Source: Bacillus albus (GTDB taxonomy: Bacteria; Bacillota; Bacilli; Bacillales; Bacillaceae_G). Taken from it: a stretch of DNA of 64,000 nt. The stretch is taken from positions 1-64,000 of the forward strand of contig NZ_MAOE01000090.1 in the NCBI RefSeq assembly GCF_001884185.1, given 5' to 3'. The translations under genes were made by a program, and so were the position numbers. Shown here one piece after another: positions 19,291 through 28,360 of this stretch. Below the pieces are notes generated by a model. The model was given only the letters and a program-made list of their open reading frames with translations. It had not been told where the DNA came from and did no database searches. Each line of letters begins with the position of its first letter. Positions within the stretch are counted from its first letter, which is position 1.

Positions 19291-19575
19291 AAAACATTTT
19301 TATTTTTTTGAATACTTCTCTTTTCATTCGAATTTTACATTCCCTCAATATACGTATTACATAAAAATAAAAATTAATAATTAGAAATAAACACTCTAAA
19401 AAGCTACAAATATACTCTTTTAAAATACTGATATAACAAAGAAAACCAAGCCTTTAAATAGTAATCCCACATCTATAAGGTATTTCTTTCTTTTCATACT
19501 CACCATTATTTTATTCTCCAATAAGTAAATAGAATGACTCTATAAAAGAAAGTTGTAAATTGTCAAAAAATTTAA

Positions 19576-19633
19576 TTGACGACCCCATAATGTAAGCGTA
19601 TACTTTTTTTATCAAAAAGAATTAAGCGCTTAA
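19576..19633 (+). promoter_or_regulatory. MFS transporter promoter with palindromic operator
   Basis: TTGACG (19576-19581), a 17-base spacer and TATACT (19599-19604) form a strong sigma-A promoter. A GTAAGCG half-site lies in the spacer, and the perfect palindrome TTAAGCGCTTAA (19622-19633) lies at about +12. The likely ligand is the LacI-family regulator encoded at 21032-22033; the box also resembles a CcpA cre. The remaining 19291-19575 is AT-rich and shows no gene. Confidence 0.75.
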
Positions 19634-19662
19634 CCAAAAAATAACTTATCGGTGGTGGGAGA

Positions 19663-20943
19663 ATGAACGCTATTAGTTCAAACAAAACATTTATGGACAG
19701 GATTGGGATCCCTTCTAATTTAACTTGGGGATACATAGGGATTATTGTTTTTATGATTGGAGATGGTTTAGAACAGGGATGGTTATCCCCTTATCTCGTT
19801 GAAAAAGGACTAACACTAGAACACGCCGCTTTCCTGTTTACTATTTACGGAATTACTGTATCTGCTTCTTCTTGGTTTTCAGGGGTATTTGTACAAATGT
19901 GGGGACCAAGAAAAGTCATGACGTTTGGTTTAGTATCATTCATTTTAGGTTCAATCGGGTTCATAGGTATTGGAATTCAACATATGAATTATCCCGTAAT
20001 ATTAATTTGTTATGCCCTACGAGGGTTCGGTTATCCTTTATTTGCGTATTCTTTTCTAGTTTGGGTATCTTACAGTACTCCTCAACAAATGCTTTCAAGA
20101 GCAGTTGGCTGGTTCTGGTTCGTATTCCAGCTGGGGCTTAGTGTTATAGGGGCCTTTTATTCTAGTTATATGGTTCCGAAAATCGGAGAAATTGCTACTT
20201 TATGGAGCGCTTTACTTTTTGTTGTCGTCGGTGGATTGTTCTCAATTGTTGTAAATAAGGACAGGTTTAAAGCACAAACCGTAAGCGCTAACAAATCAAG
20301 CGAATTGCTAAAAGGTATTACCATTGCATTTGAAAATCCTAAAGTTGGGATAGGCGGTATTGTAAAAATTATAAACTCGGCTGCTCAGTTTGGATTTGTT
20401 GTTTTCCTACCTACCTATATGATGAAATATAATTTTACGATGACTGAATGGCTTCAAATTTGGGGTACTCTATTCTTTGTAAATATGGTGTTTAATATTA
20501 TTTTTGGTATTGTTGGAGACAAGTTTGGTTGGGTAAATACGATTAAATGGTTCGGAGGAGTCGGTTGCGGAATTGTAACTCTTGCACTCTATTATGTACC
20601 ACAAATGGTAGGACATAACTATTGGGCAATATTATTTGTTGCTTGTTGCTATGGAGCAACACTTGCCGGTTATGTACCTCTTACAGCATTAGTCCCATCT
20701 TTATCTCCTGAAAATAAAGGAGCGGCAATGTCTGTCTTAAATCTAGGTTCAGGATTATCAGCATTCGTTGGACCATTAGTAGTAACTGCCTTCATCGGGC
20801 CATTAGGTGTTGGTGGCGTGATGTGGATCTTTGCTGGTTTGTATTTCTTTGGTGCATTTTTAACTCATTTCCTTACTATTCCAAAAGAAAATGAGATGGA
20901 GCAGGATTTAAATGCGAAAAGCGGTGAGCAATTCTCTGTATAA
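19663..20943 (+). CDS. MFS polyol permease (RbtT/DalT/CsbX type), probable inositol importer
   Basis: 426 residues with about 12 membrane spans. It matches the polyol-permease subfamily of the major facilitator superfamily (IGDGLEQGWLSPYLVEKGL near the N-terminus, FVQMWGPRKVMTFGL loop 2-3 motif, RGFGYPLFAYSFLVWVSY), proton-coupled importers of sugar alcohols. It diverges from the iol operon and shares its operator type, so myo-inositol (or a close polyol) is the inferred substrate. B. subtilis IolT/IolF belong to other MFS subfamilies. The start follows GGTGGGAG. A cre-like box lies inside the gene (20280-20293). Confidence 0.82.
   Translation: MNAISSNKTFMDRIGIPSNLTWGYIGIIVFMIGDGLEQGWLSPYLVEKGLTLEHAAFLFTIYGITVSASSWFSGVFVQMWGPRKVMTFGLVSFILGSIGFIGIGIQHMNYPVILICYALRGFGYPLFAYSFLVWVSYSTPQQMLSRAVGWFWFVFQLGLSVIGAFYSSYMVPKIGEIATLWSALLFVVVGGLFSIVVNKDRFKAQTVSANKSSELLKGITIAFENPKVGIGGIVKIINSAAQFGFVVFLPTYMMKYNFTMTEWLQIWGTLFFVNMVFNIIFGIVGDKFGWVNTIKWFGGVGCGIVTLALYYVPQMVGHNYWAILFVACCYGATLAGYVPLTALVPSLSPENKGAAMSVLNLGSGLSAFVGPLVVTAFIGPLGVGGVMWIFAGLYFFGAFLTHFLTIPKENEMEQDLNAKSGEQFSV
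20280..20293. promoter_or_regulatory. Intragenic CcpA cre-like site
   Basis: CGTAAGCGCTAACA matches the cre consensus TGWAAGCGYTWNCW at all but the first base. Inside the permease gene it could act as a carbon-catabolite roadblock. Confidence 0.45.
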
Positions 20944-20954
20944 ATCCTAAATAT

Positions 20955-21000
20955 AAAAGAAGGTCATCCTAACTATACTTAGTTACGATGACCTTCTTTT
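20955..21000. terminator. Bidirectional terminator between permease and regulator genes
   Basis: AAAAGAAGGTCATC pairs perfectly with GATGACCTTCTTTT; inner bases TAACT/AGTTA extend the stem. T-runs lie on both sides. Confidence 0.85.
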
Positions 21001-21031
21001 GTTACATTCAAATAGACTTATAAAAACTCTA

Positions 21032-22033
21032 TCATGTAATATCCTTTACTGAGGATCGCTCTACTAACTGAGGAATAATTGTAATTTTTTGCTTAGCATG
21101 CTCCTTCATTTCCATCGTTTTTAGCAGTTGTTCAAACGTACACGCTGCCATTTGTTTAATTGGCTGCTCAATTGTTGTTAACCCTGGATCTGCAATCTCA
21201 GCATAGATTGTATTATCAAATCCGATTATTGATAAATCTTCCGGAATTGAAAGTCCTTGTTTTCTTGCTTCATTCATAAGGCATATAGCAATCAAATCTG
21301 TACAAGCAAAAACGGCTGTAGGCCTGTTAGGTAAATTAAGTAACTCTTTACTTGCACGTTTACTATCTTCCACTGTCGAATAGCAGCTAATGATAGCCTC
21401 ATCATCTAACGAAATCCCTGAATCTGTAAGAGCTTGTTTGAAACCATTCAATCTCCCTAAGCTACTTTTTCTATCCTTCTCCATCATAATTGTTAAAGAT
21501 GTATGGCCTTTCTGCGTTAGATAACTTCCAGCTAGATAGCCTCCCCTCATATCGTCAGTTGTCACAACATGAGTCGTGATGGAAGGATGATCTACAGTGA
21601 ATAATACTAGTGGCAAATCTCGATTCACGATTTTTTTTACAAGTTTATAATCATTTAGCTCCGTTGCAATAATAATGCCGTCTACTTGCTTTTTAAATAA
21701 TAAATCAATGTATTCATGCTCACGTTTTGTTTGATGGTCTGTACTACATAAAATGAGCGTATACCCTGATCCTTGTGCACTATTTTCAAAAGCTCTTGCT
21801 ACTTCTGCAAAAAATGGGTTTGAGATATCTGGGACAAGTACCCCAATCGTATATGTTTTTTTACCTGTTAACGCTGCTGCTACACTACTTGGCTGGTAAT
21901 CTAATTCATCCATTACCTGATTTACTTTGTTTATTGTTTTTTCACTAATACGCCCTGTTTGATTAATTACCTTGGATACAGTCGCTATTGATACACCTGC
22001 TTTTTCCGCAACATCATAAATTGTTGGTTTCAC
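21032..22033 (-). CDS. LacI-family transcriptional regulator of the inositol locus
   Basis: 333 residues. The N-terminal HTH (TIYDVAEKAGVSIATVSKVI) and hinge helix (SSVAAALTG) are followed by a periplasmic-binding-protein-like sensor domain (IGVLVPDISNPFFAEVARAF, GIIIATE, AVFACTDLIAICLMNEA, LTTIEQPIKQMA). LacI-family operators have the AAGCGCTT type of core seen at 18131, 19241 and 19622. B. subtilis controls iol through the DeoR-type IolR; here a LacI protein occupies that place, an inference from context. The effector is probably an inositol breakdown intermediate. Confidence 0.85.
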   Translation of the reverse strand: MKPTIYDVAEKAGVSIATVSKVINQTGRISEKTINKVNQVMDELDYQPSSVAAALTGKKTYTIGVLVPDISNPFFAEVARAFENSAQGSGYTLILCSTDHQTKREHEYIDLLFKKQVDGIIIATELNDYKLVKKIVNRDLPLVLFTVDHPSITTHVVTTDDMRGGYLAGSYLTQKGHTSLTIMMEKDRKSSLGRLNGFKQALTDSGISLDDEAIISCYSTVEDSKRASKELLNLPNRPTAVFACTDLIAICLMNEARKQGLSIPEDLSIIGFDNTIYAEIADPGLTTIEQPIKQMAACTFEQLLKTMEMKEHAKQKITIIPQLVERSSVKDIT

Positions 22034-22320
22034 TTTAATTGTCCCTTCTTAATCATCTTTTTCTATATTTTATCATAAATATATTTTGCTTCTTGGTACA
22101 CAAAAGGAATTTTTTTAAATTTGTAAATACCTCTATATTTAGACGTAGTTCCTCTCATTAACATAACAACTAGCTCAAAGTGAATACTTCAACTAATAAA
22201 TATCACATACCAACTTTTTACAAAAACACATTTTACATCTATAATAATATCTATATAAACACATATAACAGATATACATTGTGTATAAAATCAAAAAATT
22301 AATTTTAGGAGAAAATAACT

Positions 22321-23310
22321 ATGAAATACAAAAACGTAATCGCAACTGGTTTAATTGCTGCTACTTTATTTGGTGCAACAAATCCAACACATGCACAGAC
22401 TAAACATTTCAACGATGTACCACAAGGACACTGGTCTGAAGAATCAATTTATTATTTAGCTGATAAGGATGTAATAAATGGGTATGGTAATGGAAATTTT
22501 GGATTTGGAGACAAAGTAACACGTGGGCAAGTTTCTGCAATCATTTCTAAATATTACGGTTTACAGGATGACAATTATTACGGTAAAAACTTTTCAGATA
22601 TCAAAGGACATATGTTTGAAAGTAATATCAAAGCTGTTGTACATGCAGGTTTTATGAGTGGAGACAATACAGATAAATTCCGACCTGATGATACGTTAAC
22701 TCGTTATGAAATGGCTGTTATTCTTCAAAAAGCTTTTGGTTTAGAAGTTAAAGGGAATATGCCATTCAGTGATATACCAAGGGGGCATTGGGCAACAGAC
22801 TACATACGTGCCTTGTATAGCAATGGGATAACAAGTGGTGTCGGACAAAATCAGTACGGTGGGCAATATAGCGTAACAAGGGAACAGTTTGCTAAGTTCA
22901 TGTACAATTCAATCTTCATTCATGGTAAAGAAGATAAATCCTCAGAATTAATTAACCTTGCAAAATCTTTAGGTTTTGTTGATAGAGATGTGGAATATGG
23001 AACACTTGGATATAATCTTCATGGAAATAAAGCTGACGCTATGTCTGACATTATAACTATATTCCCATATGGTGACGGTGGTGGTTATTGGAACACTATA
23101 ATTTCTATCAAGAGTAGAGAGTCTGCAATTAATGAGCCTCTCAAAGCTTTATTCAATCAATTGCTGCCAACAAAAGGAGCTTACTTATATTCTATAGTTA
23201 ATAATCCAAACCTACCGAAAACAAGACAAACTTTTGAATTAGATGGTAGAGAAGTTCAAGTAGATAATACATATAAACTAAGTGTTTCTTTTGGGAAGGT
23301 AAAAAAATAA
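22321..23310 (+). CDS. S-layer-homology (SLH) surface protein with unknown C-terminal domain
   Basis: 329 residues. A signal peptide (cleaved near HAQ) is followed by three SLH repeats: ~28-75 (FNDVPQGHWSEESIYYL, GYGNGNFG), ~90-140 and ~145-200 (FSDIPRGHWATDYIRALY). SLH domains bind pyruvylated secondary cell-wall polymer, so the protein is exported and held on the wall. The last ~125 residues (YGDGGGYWNTIISIKS and a C-terminal beta region) match no family I know and would be the functional part. AGGAGA precedes the ATG. A terminator lies at 23319-23347. Confidence 0.85.
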   Translation: MKYKNVIATGLIAATLFGATNPTHAQTKHFNDVPQGHWSEESIYYLADKDVINGYGNGNFGFGDKVTRGQVSAIISKYYGLQDDNYYGKNFSDIKGHMFESNIKAVVHAGFMSGDNTDKFRPDDTLTRYEMAVILQKAFGLEVKGNMPFSDIPRGHWATDYIRALYSNGITSGVGQNQYGGQYSVTREQFAKFMYNSIFIHGKEDKSSELINLAKSLGFVDRDVEYGTLGYNLHGNKADAMSDIITIFPYGDGGGYWNTIISIKSRESAINEPLKALFNQLLPTKGAYLYSIVNNPNLPKTRQTFELDGREVQVDNTYKLSVSFGKVKK

Positions 23311-23318
23311 TTTACAAG

Positions 23319-23490
23319 AAAAGAGTCATTCAAATGTGGCTCTTTTTATAATATATTGAAATCTTTTTATTTATTCAATTCTTTCATTTTATCCATTGTA
23401 ATTCCTAATATTAAGATGTAAAATAACATTATCTTATATGCGCTTAAGATAGATCGGAATAAGAAAAGGAACCCTTCTGGGTTCCTTTTT
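23319..23490 (+). terminator. Two intrinsic terminators after the SLH gene
   Basis: AAAAGAGTC/GGCTCTTTTT (23319-23347) and AAAAGGAACCC/GGGTTCCTTTTT (23464-23490). The second is far stronger, yet no gene lies between them. The rest of 23491-24022 holds only a doubtful 65-codon minus-strand frame (23580-23777). Confidence 0.75.
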
Positions 23491-23579
23491 CTATGAAAAA
23501 ATAAAAAATTATCCTATTTAGATGCTCCCTGCTCTTATTTTTTCTATATAACACTAATTCCTATTGCCATAAGGATATC

Positions 23580-23777
23580 TCATACACTACATACTAACCC
23601 TACTAATATTGAAAACTCTGGTAACCCAAAATATCCAAATATCATACATAGAATTAAGCCTATAGGATATACAAAAACCTCTATCCAATTTACCCGTTCA
23701 TTTTCCCTAGCTATATAGGACATAGTTATACGATAATTAAGACTCCTAATATAATTAAAACAACACACTTTCTTCAA
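23580..23777 (-). CDS. Doubtful small membrane protein
   Basis: A 65-codon frame. The last 40 residues (WIEVFVYPIGLILCMIFGYF and FSILVGLVCSV) look like one or two membrane spans, and an inner ATG would give 47 residues. No convincing ribosome binding site is present for either start. It may be the end of a decayed membrane-protein gene or a chance frame. Function unknown. Confidence 0.2.
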   Translation of the reverse strand: MKKVCCFNYIRSLNYRITMSYIARENERVNWIEVFVYPIGLILCMIFGYFGLPEFSILVGLVCSV

Positions 23778-24022
23778 ATGTAATCCTTTTTACTTGTCCT
23801 TTTACTGTATCACTAATTGAAACTATCTCTTTCCCCTTTATAAAATAAAAAATATTATAACCAACTCTAGTTACTGGTCAATCCTGCAATTTTTTAAATA
23901 TGAAACCATTATGTTTTACATCTACATAAATACATCTATCAAACCTATTATATTTATATATAATTATAATAGGTTTCGTTATACTTATTAAAATACTATA
24001 TCGCTTTTACGGAGGAAATGTT

Positions 24023-24742
24023 ATGAAAAGAAAATTAGTTACATTATGCTCTGTTCTATCTATTAGTACCTTAACAATACTTGGAGCTGGACATTATACT
24101 GCCCATGCTGAAGAAGTCTTTACTGATGTACCACAAAACCATTGGTCATTTAAAGCAATAAGTGACTTAAAAGAAAAACAGATCCTATCTGGATACGGAA
24201 ATGGGATATTTGGCTTTGGGGATGATGTAACACGAGAACAAGTCGCCATTCTTATGTACAATTACCTCAAACCAGAAAATAAAAAAACATATACTAATCC
24301 TTATTCAGATATCAATTCTCTCACAACCCATTACTCAAAGGAGATTTTATCTCTCACAAACTTAGGAATCTTCACTGGAGATGAACATGGTAACTTCCGC
24401 CCTAAGGAGACTTTAACACGTGCTGAAATGGCTTCTGTATTAACAAAGGCATTCCAATTAAAAGCAACGGGAGCATTTACTTTTAAAGATATACCGAATG
24501 GATATTGGGCAAAAAATGCAATTCATGCTATTCATTCCAACCATATCGCGGAAGGCACAGGTAACAATAACTATAGTCCATATATGAAAGTATCTAGAGA
24601 GCAGTACGCACAATTTATCTTTAATGCTATGAACAGGAATAATGAACCCGATAATAATAATTTACCACTTATACCTGTTGAAGAAGCTGGAGAAATTGGA
24701 GAGTCTCATGTTACTAATGGTGGAACACTATTTAAAGGATAA
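24023..24742 (+). CDS. SLH surface protein, three repeats and a short tail
   Basis: 239 residues: a signal peptide (cleaved near AHA), three SLH repeats (~32-80 with FTDVPQNHWSFKAISDL and GYGNGIFGFG; ~92-140; ~152-200 with FKDIPNGYWAKNAIHAIH) and only ~40 more residues. It is therefore little more than a wall-binding module. The SLH part is clearly related to that of the 22321 protein, which suggests duplication followed by loss or replacement of the effector domain. ACGGAGGAAAT supports the start. A terminator follows at 24850. Confidence 0.83.
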   Translation: MKRKLVTLCSVLSISTLTILGAGHYTAHAEEVFTDVPQNHWSFKAISDLKEKQILSGYGNGIFGFGDDVTREQVAILMYNYLKPENKKTYTNPYSDINSLTTHYSKEILSLTNLGIFTGDEHGNFRPKETLTRAEMASVLTKAFQLKATGAFTFKDIPNGYWAKNAIHAIHSNHIAEGTGNNNYSPYMKVSREQYAQFIFNAMNRNNEPDNNNLPLIPVEEAGEIGESHVTNGGTLFKG

Positions 24743-25466
24743 AATGCACTAATACAATATTTATAATTAACCATCTATATCTACTTTCGAATAATACACT
24801 GAAAGTTTGTTAACACTAGAAAAACCAAGTCTCCAATTCCCCTGGAGCTGAGCAGTTAGTTCATTCTAACTGCTCTTTTTATTTTTTATCGTCACCCTTC
24901 CATAGTACCTCCATATGTTGTATAGAGATATCTCCTTCTAAATTGTCATTGATTCCTCTTTCAAGTCCTAATGCACATCTTAAAAAGTGCTCTTTTTTTA
25001 CTTTGTATGTCACTCACCCTACCATGAATTGAGATTTTAACTTATGAATAATTTATGGAATTATTTCCAATACTACGTATAGATTGGTAACAGCCAATCT
25101 GTATCCATAATGAATCTCTAATTTTCTTGAATTCTCCCTGAGGCAAGGCGGCTATTTTTTATAGCTGCCTTTCTTGTATGAATTATAAATTTTTACACAT
25201 ACTATTAACGGAATGCTTGAATCATTGTCATTGAAAATGTTCAGCACTTCCGCTCCTTAAGAGAACAGTCTACGCAACTGTTCTCTTTCCTATTTCCTTT
25301 TTACACACATATAATATGACAAGCATTATTAACTCCTCTACAATCAATAGCATTGCAACATTTTCAACGTTTCCTCAACAATTTCTCAATATTTTTCATG
25401 GACAACAGCACACTTTCTCAACAGGTTTAATATCTTAATATTAAATACTGAAAGGAGATGTTGAAA
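24743..25466. other. Intergenic stretch with three consecutive terminators and no gene
   Basis: Strong hairpins lie at 24850-24880 (GAGCAGTTAG/CTAACTGCTC plus T-run), 25145-25172 (AAGGCGGCTAT/ATAGCTGCCTT) and 25259-25287 (AAGAGAACAGT/ACTGTTCTCTT). Only the first serves a visible gene. The spaces between them hold no plausible frame, so they may mark deleted genes or short untranslated transcripts. Confidence 0.7.
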
Positions 25467-25763
25467 ATGACTTGGTTCATTATTTTAGGATTTATGCTTA
25501 TTTTAATAATAAGCGGTTTTCATGCACATAGTATTCATATCATTTTCAAAATAGGTTCAGATACAAAAGCTGTGCCACGTTGGTCTTTCGTTAATAAAAT
25601 AAACTTCCAAACATTAAAAGAATTAATAAAAGAACTTAATATGGATAAACTCAAACTCCTTACAATAGGAGAACTTGTTATTCCTTTAAGTTTCTTTAAT
25701 AGATTATTTAGTAAAACATTAATTTTTCTATTCCTATTCTTTTACTCTCAATACTTAAACTAA
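25467..25763 (+). CDS. Small membrane-associated protein, probably cut short by the adjacent element
   Basis: 98 residues from the ATG at 25467 (AAAGGAG upstream; the ATG at 25458 overlaps the binding site). An N-terminal membrane span (FIILGFMLILIISGF) is followed by a soluble middle and a second hydrophobic stretch (FSKTLIFLFLFFY). The stop codon lies at the junction with the IS605-type element that starts at 25764, so the natural C-terminus may have been lost. Family not recognised. Confidence 0.45.
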   Translation: MTWFIILGFMLILIISGFHAHSIHIIFKIGSDTKAVPRWSFVNKINFQTLKELIKELNMDKLKLLTIGELVIPLSFFNRLFSKTLIFLFLFFYSQYLN

Positions 25764-26166
25764 CTTGACACTCCCACCCTAAAGGGGCCAGCTGACTAAC
25801 GTCAGTGGGATTCTTGCTACCAAAGGCGAAGTCCATTTCTGGTATCGCTGACGTGCAAGATTGCGGTGTGCCATCACCACTCCCGCGACAGACCATATAG
25901 GTTCGTGGGCTACGGTACTGTGACCATACCGTGCAGATTGTTGGTTCTCAAATGTTTTTACGTCTTTTGCATGACGACTTAATACATTTTACGAAGTAGA
26001 AGAATTTGCTACTTCAACCTTATATGTATTCAGTTTTCAGAGAACAGTCGTTTTAGAGTCTTTTGCATGACTATGAATAAAGTATACCATGTTTTTCTAT
26101 GCAAAAACGATACTTTCATCCCACGTCTAAAGACGGACTAAAGTCCTGCGTGGGCTTTCCCGTATC
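25764..26166 (-). mobile_element. tnpB-less IS200/IS605-type element retaining promoter and omega-RNA-like region
   Basis: Read on the minus strand, the left end (26120-26154) has a nested hairpin, CCCACG...CGTGGG with inner GGACTTTAGTCC. It is followed by an extended -10 promoter (TGGTATACT, 26081-26089) and ~130 bp of AT-rich DNA. The right part (25764-25950) is rich in stem-loops and ends ...GGGTGGGAGTGTCAAG, the type of sequence that ends the omega RNA of TnpB elements. No tnpA or tnpB frame remains. Insertion next to the stop of the 25467 frame fits mobility. Family call is by resemblance; ends are approximate. Confidence 0.65.
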
Positions 26167-26272
26167 ATAAACTCTGTAATATGAGATGAGTTAGAAAATA
26201 ACAGTCATTGAGCATAGCAAGCCAACAATCGATCACCTATGATGAACTGGGCCTGAAGTATTAAACAAAAAA

Positions 26273-26600
26273 TTAAGCGGCTGTTTGAATGTGAGTCCGG
26301 TATTGTACTGGACTCATTCCTTTTAAGTGTACTTTGATTTTTTGCGATTGTAATGACCTCTATAATTATCTAGTACTATCTTAATATGTTATATACTTTC
26401 GAATTTTGTAAGATAAATTACTCTTGCTTTGTCTTGTTCTGTAATTCCATCTCTTTTTGAACGAAGGCCTTTAACTTTTTTAAGTAATCGATTTCCATAC
26501 GTAAACATTCATTTTCCTCTTTTAATGCCTCTATAGCCTCTTCAATAGCTGCATTATCTAACTTCGATCTTGTATTTGTAATTCCCATAGCTGGATCCCC
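26273..26600 (-). pseudogene. IS3-family transposase remnants (OrfA C-terminus and OrfB C-terminus)
   Basis: Minus strand 26418-26588 encodes a 56-residue piece, MGITNTRSKLDNAAIEEA ... LRMEIDYLKKLKAFVQK, which is the leucine-zipper part of an IS3 OrfA without its HTH; KGDPA codons continue upstream of the ATG. Further along, 26273-26341 gives VHLKGMSPVQYRTHIQTAA followed by a stop: the extreme C-terminus of OrfB (DDE transposase). Nearly all of OrfB is deleted between them. From 26601 to 27060 I see no gene, only the upstream region of the next one. Confidence 0.8.
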
Positions 26601-27060
26601 TTTCTTCTTTTATATAGGAAATCCATGTCTTATAAATCATATATTTCCTTTCATCTACAAACTATTTCAATGAATTCCTTGAGAAAAACGATTCATTTAT
26701 TTCCTTTGTTTTTAATCTATTTCTAAATATTTCAGATCTACCCATTGGAAAATCCCTCTATATTCATTCCATATTCCTCTCTCTTAAATGAATCGTAGTA
26801 CAGATTATCCTCAATACATTTATAGGTTTTTATAGGATTTTCGACAAAATCATCTTACATTTAAATAGACATACCACTTTATTCTGTCAACTCCATCTAT
26901 ATTGATAAATATAAAAAAACAAATTTATTTGACATTTCGATGACTTCTAACAGGAAAATATATACATTAAATAAAACCTGATATATCGTTGATTTGTAAG
27001 TTGTAGTTAGTTGGCCAACTTTTCATACAATTTAATAATTTAAAATATGGGGGATCTAAA

Positions 27061-27735
27061 ATGAATCAAGTATTACGGAAAAGTAAGAAAAAAATGATGT
27101 ATCTAGTTGGTTCACTTCTAATTTCTCTATCAATGTTTTCAACTACTAGTTTTGCAGCTACAGAAGGTGCTGTAAAAAGTGTTACAAATAGTACCTATAC
27201 CGGGATTGCAGCTGATATAAATCTACCAAAATCAGTTGTTGTTAAAGATGGGTATGTGAATTGGTATTTAGGTATTGGAGCATCTAAAGTTGAGGGTGGT
27301 ATTTCCAAAACACCAAGTGGATATAAAGTATTTCTAAATTCAGGATATAATGAATCAGGTCAAAACAGTAAGTATTGGAACACACAGTATGATGCATCAA
27401 TTAAAGATGGTGACCGAGTCAACCTTAAACTCGTTAATAACGGAAATGGTACGGTTACTATGTATGTTAATGGAAGCCCTAGATATGCAAATCAGCCTGT
27501 ATATGGCTCATTTTCTCAATATGAACCAGTAAAAATGGTTCAGGGGGTTGAAGATACTGGACGTAATTCCTTTAGCCAAGCTAGCTTTTCAAACGTACTT
27601 CTAAGAACAGATACATCTGGAGCTACCTACAAAAGTTGGAACAGTTCAATTTCTTCCTCATTTTCAAGGCACGGTACTTATGGTAACAATTTCACAGTTT
27701 ATTCTCAAGTACCATTAAGCGCAAGTTTACGTTAA
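27061..27735 (+). CDS. YrpD-like secreted protein
   Basis: 224 residues with a signal peptide (cleavage near SFA|AT) and a mature domain resembling B. subtilis YrpD: TYTGIAADINLPK, VNWYLGIGASKVEGGI, KVFLNSGYNESG, DGDRVNLKLVNNGNGTVTMY and VQGVEDTGRNSFS. The pattern suggests a concanavalin-like beta sandwich, with no established activity. GGGGGAT precedes the ATG by about six bases. It is monocistronic, ending in a strong terminator (27765-27797). Confidence 0.75.
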   Translation: MNQVLRKSKKKMMYLVGSLLISLSMFSTTSFAATEGAVKSVTNSTYTGIAADINLPKSVVVKDGYVNWYLGIGASKVEGGISKTPSGYKVFLNSGYNESGQNSKYWNTQYDASIKDGDRVNLKLVNNGNGTVTMYVNGSPRYANQPVYGSFSQYEPVKMVQGVEDTGRNSFSQASFSNVLLRTDTSGATYKSWNSSISSSFSRHGTYGNNFTVYSQVPLSASLR

Positions 27736-27764
27736 GAATGTTTTTGAAATAATAATGTTTTGTG

Positions 27765-27797
27765 AAAAAAAGTAGTTGCACTTGCAGCTACTTTTTT
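27765..27797 (+). terminator. Intrinsic terminator after yrpD-like gene
   Basis: AAAAAAGTAGTTGC pairs with GCAGCTACTTTTTT across four bases, ending in a T-run. Confidence 0.85.
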
Positions 27798-27954
27798 CTA
27801 TAGAGTACATTGTAATAAATATCCGCGCCAATATAAATACCATCTTTCAACTTTTTCAAAAAATAAACTGTTTATTTAGATGTTATGTACAAAAAACGTA
27901 GAAATATTTAATTCCTACATTTTTTTATGGGTTAAGCAATTCATTCGCTTACTA

Positions 27955-28344
27955 TTACAATTCCTCAAATTCATCAATTTCAGCTTTACGCTTTAAAAAT
28001 AGTGCCATATCTTTACTCTCTCTTTCTATTAAACCAAGAGCATGTGTATCATCCAAGGCTAACTCTTTATATCCCCATATATAATCTATAGTCGTATCTT
28101 TGACATGTCTGTGTTCTGCGCAATACCATTCTATAGGTTGTAACGCATCAGATATTTTAAATAATTCTGCTGGATACCATGATGGCATATTTTCACGTTC
28201 TCCTAAGATTAAGTATGTTAATTCACCACTTTGTAACTTACATATGCCATAAACAATATACTCCTTCTTAATAACTAAGTTAAATATTTCCTCGGTTGCC
28301 TTTGTTAGATAATCTCCAATGTTGTACAAACAAGTTACTTTCAT
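27955..28344 (-). CDS. Putative immunity protein for the orphan toxin tip
   Basis: 129 residues, acidic, no signal peptide, so cytosolic. No family is recognised with certainty. The key evidence is position: it begins 16 bases after the stop of a decayed toxin C-terminus (28361-28520), with AAGGGGC as binding site. The same toxin/immunity spacing is seen in the active pair upstream. In polymorphic toxin loci, displaced toxin tips are kept with their cognate immunity genes, so this gene probably protects against siblings or neighbours that carry that tip. Confidence 0.6.
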   Translation of the reverse strand: MKVTCLYNIGDYLTKATEEIFNLVIKKEYIVYGICKLQSGELTYLILGERENMPSWYPAELFKISDALQPIEWYCAEHRHVKDTTIDYIWGYKELALDDTHALGLIERESKDMALFLKRKAEIDEFEEL

Positions 28345-28360
28345 AATAAACGCCCCTTAT

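Noticed and set aside
26150-26170. Possible CRISPR-like repeats in the hairpin-rich 25764-26166 region
   Set aside because: The stems are all different and there is no regular spacer length; the IS605-type reading fits better. No CRISPR array was seen anywhere in the window.
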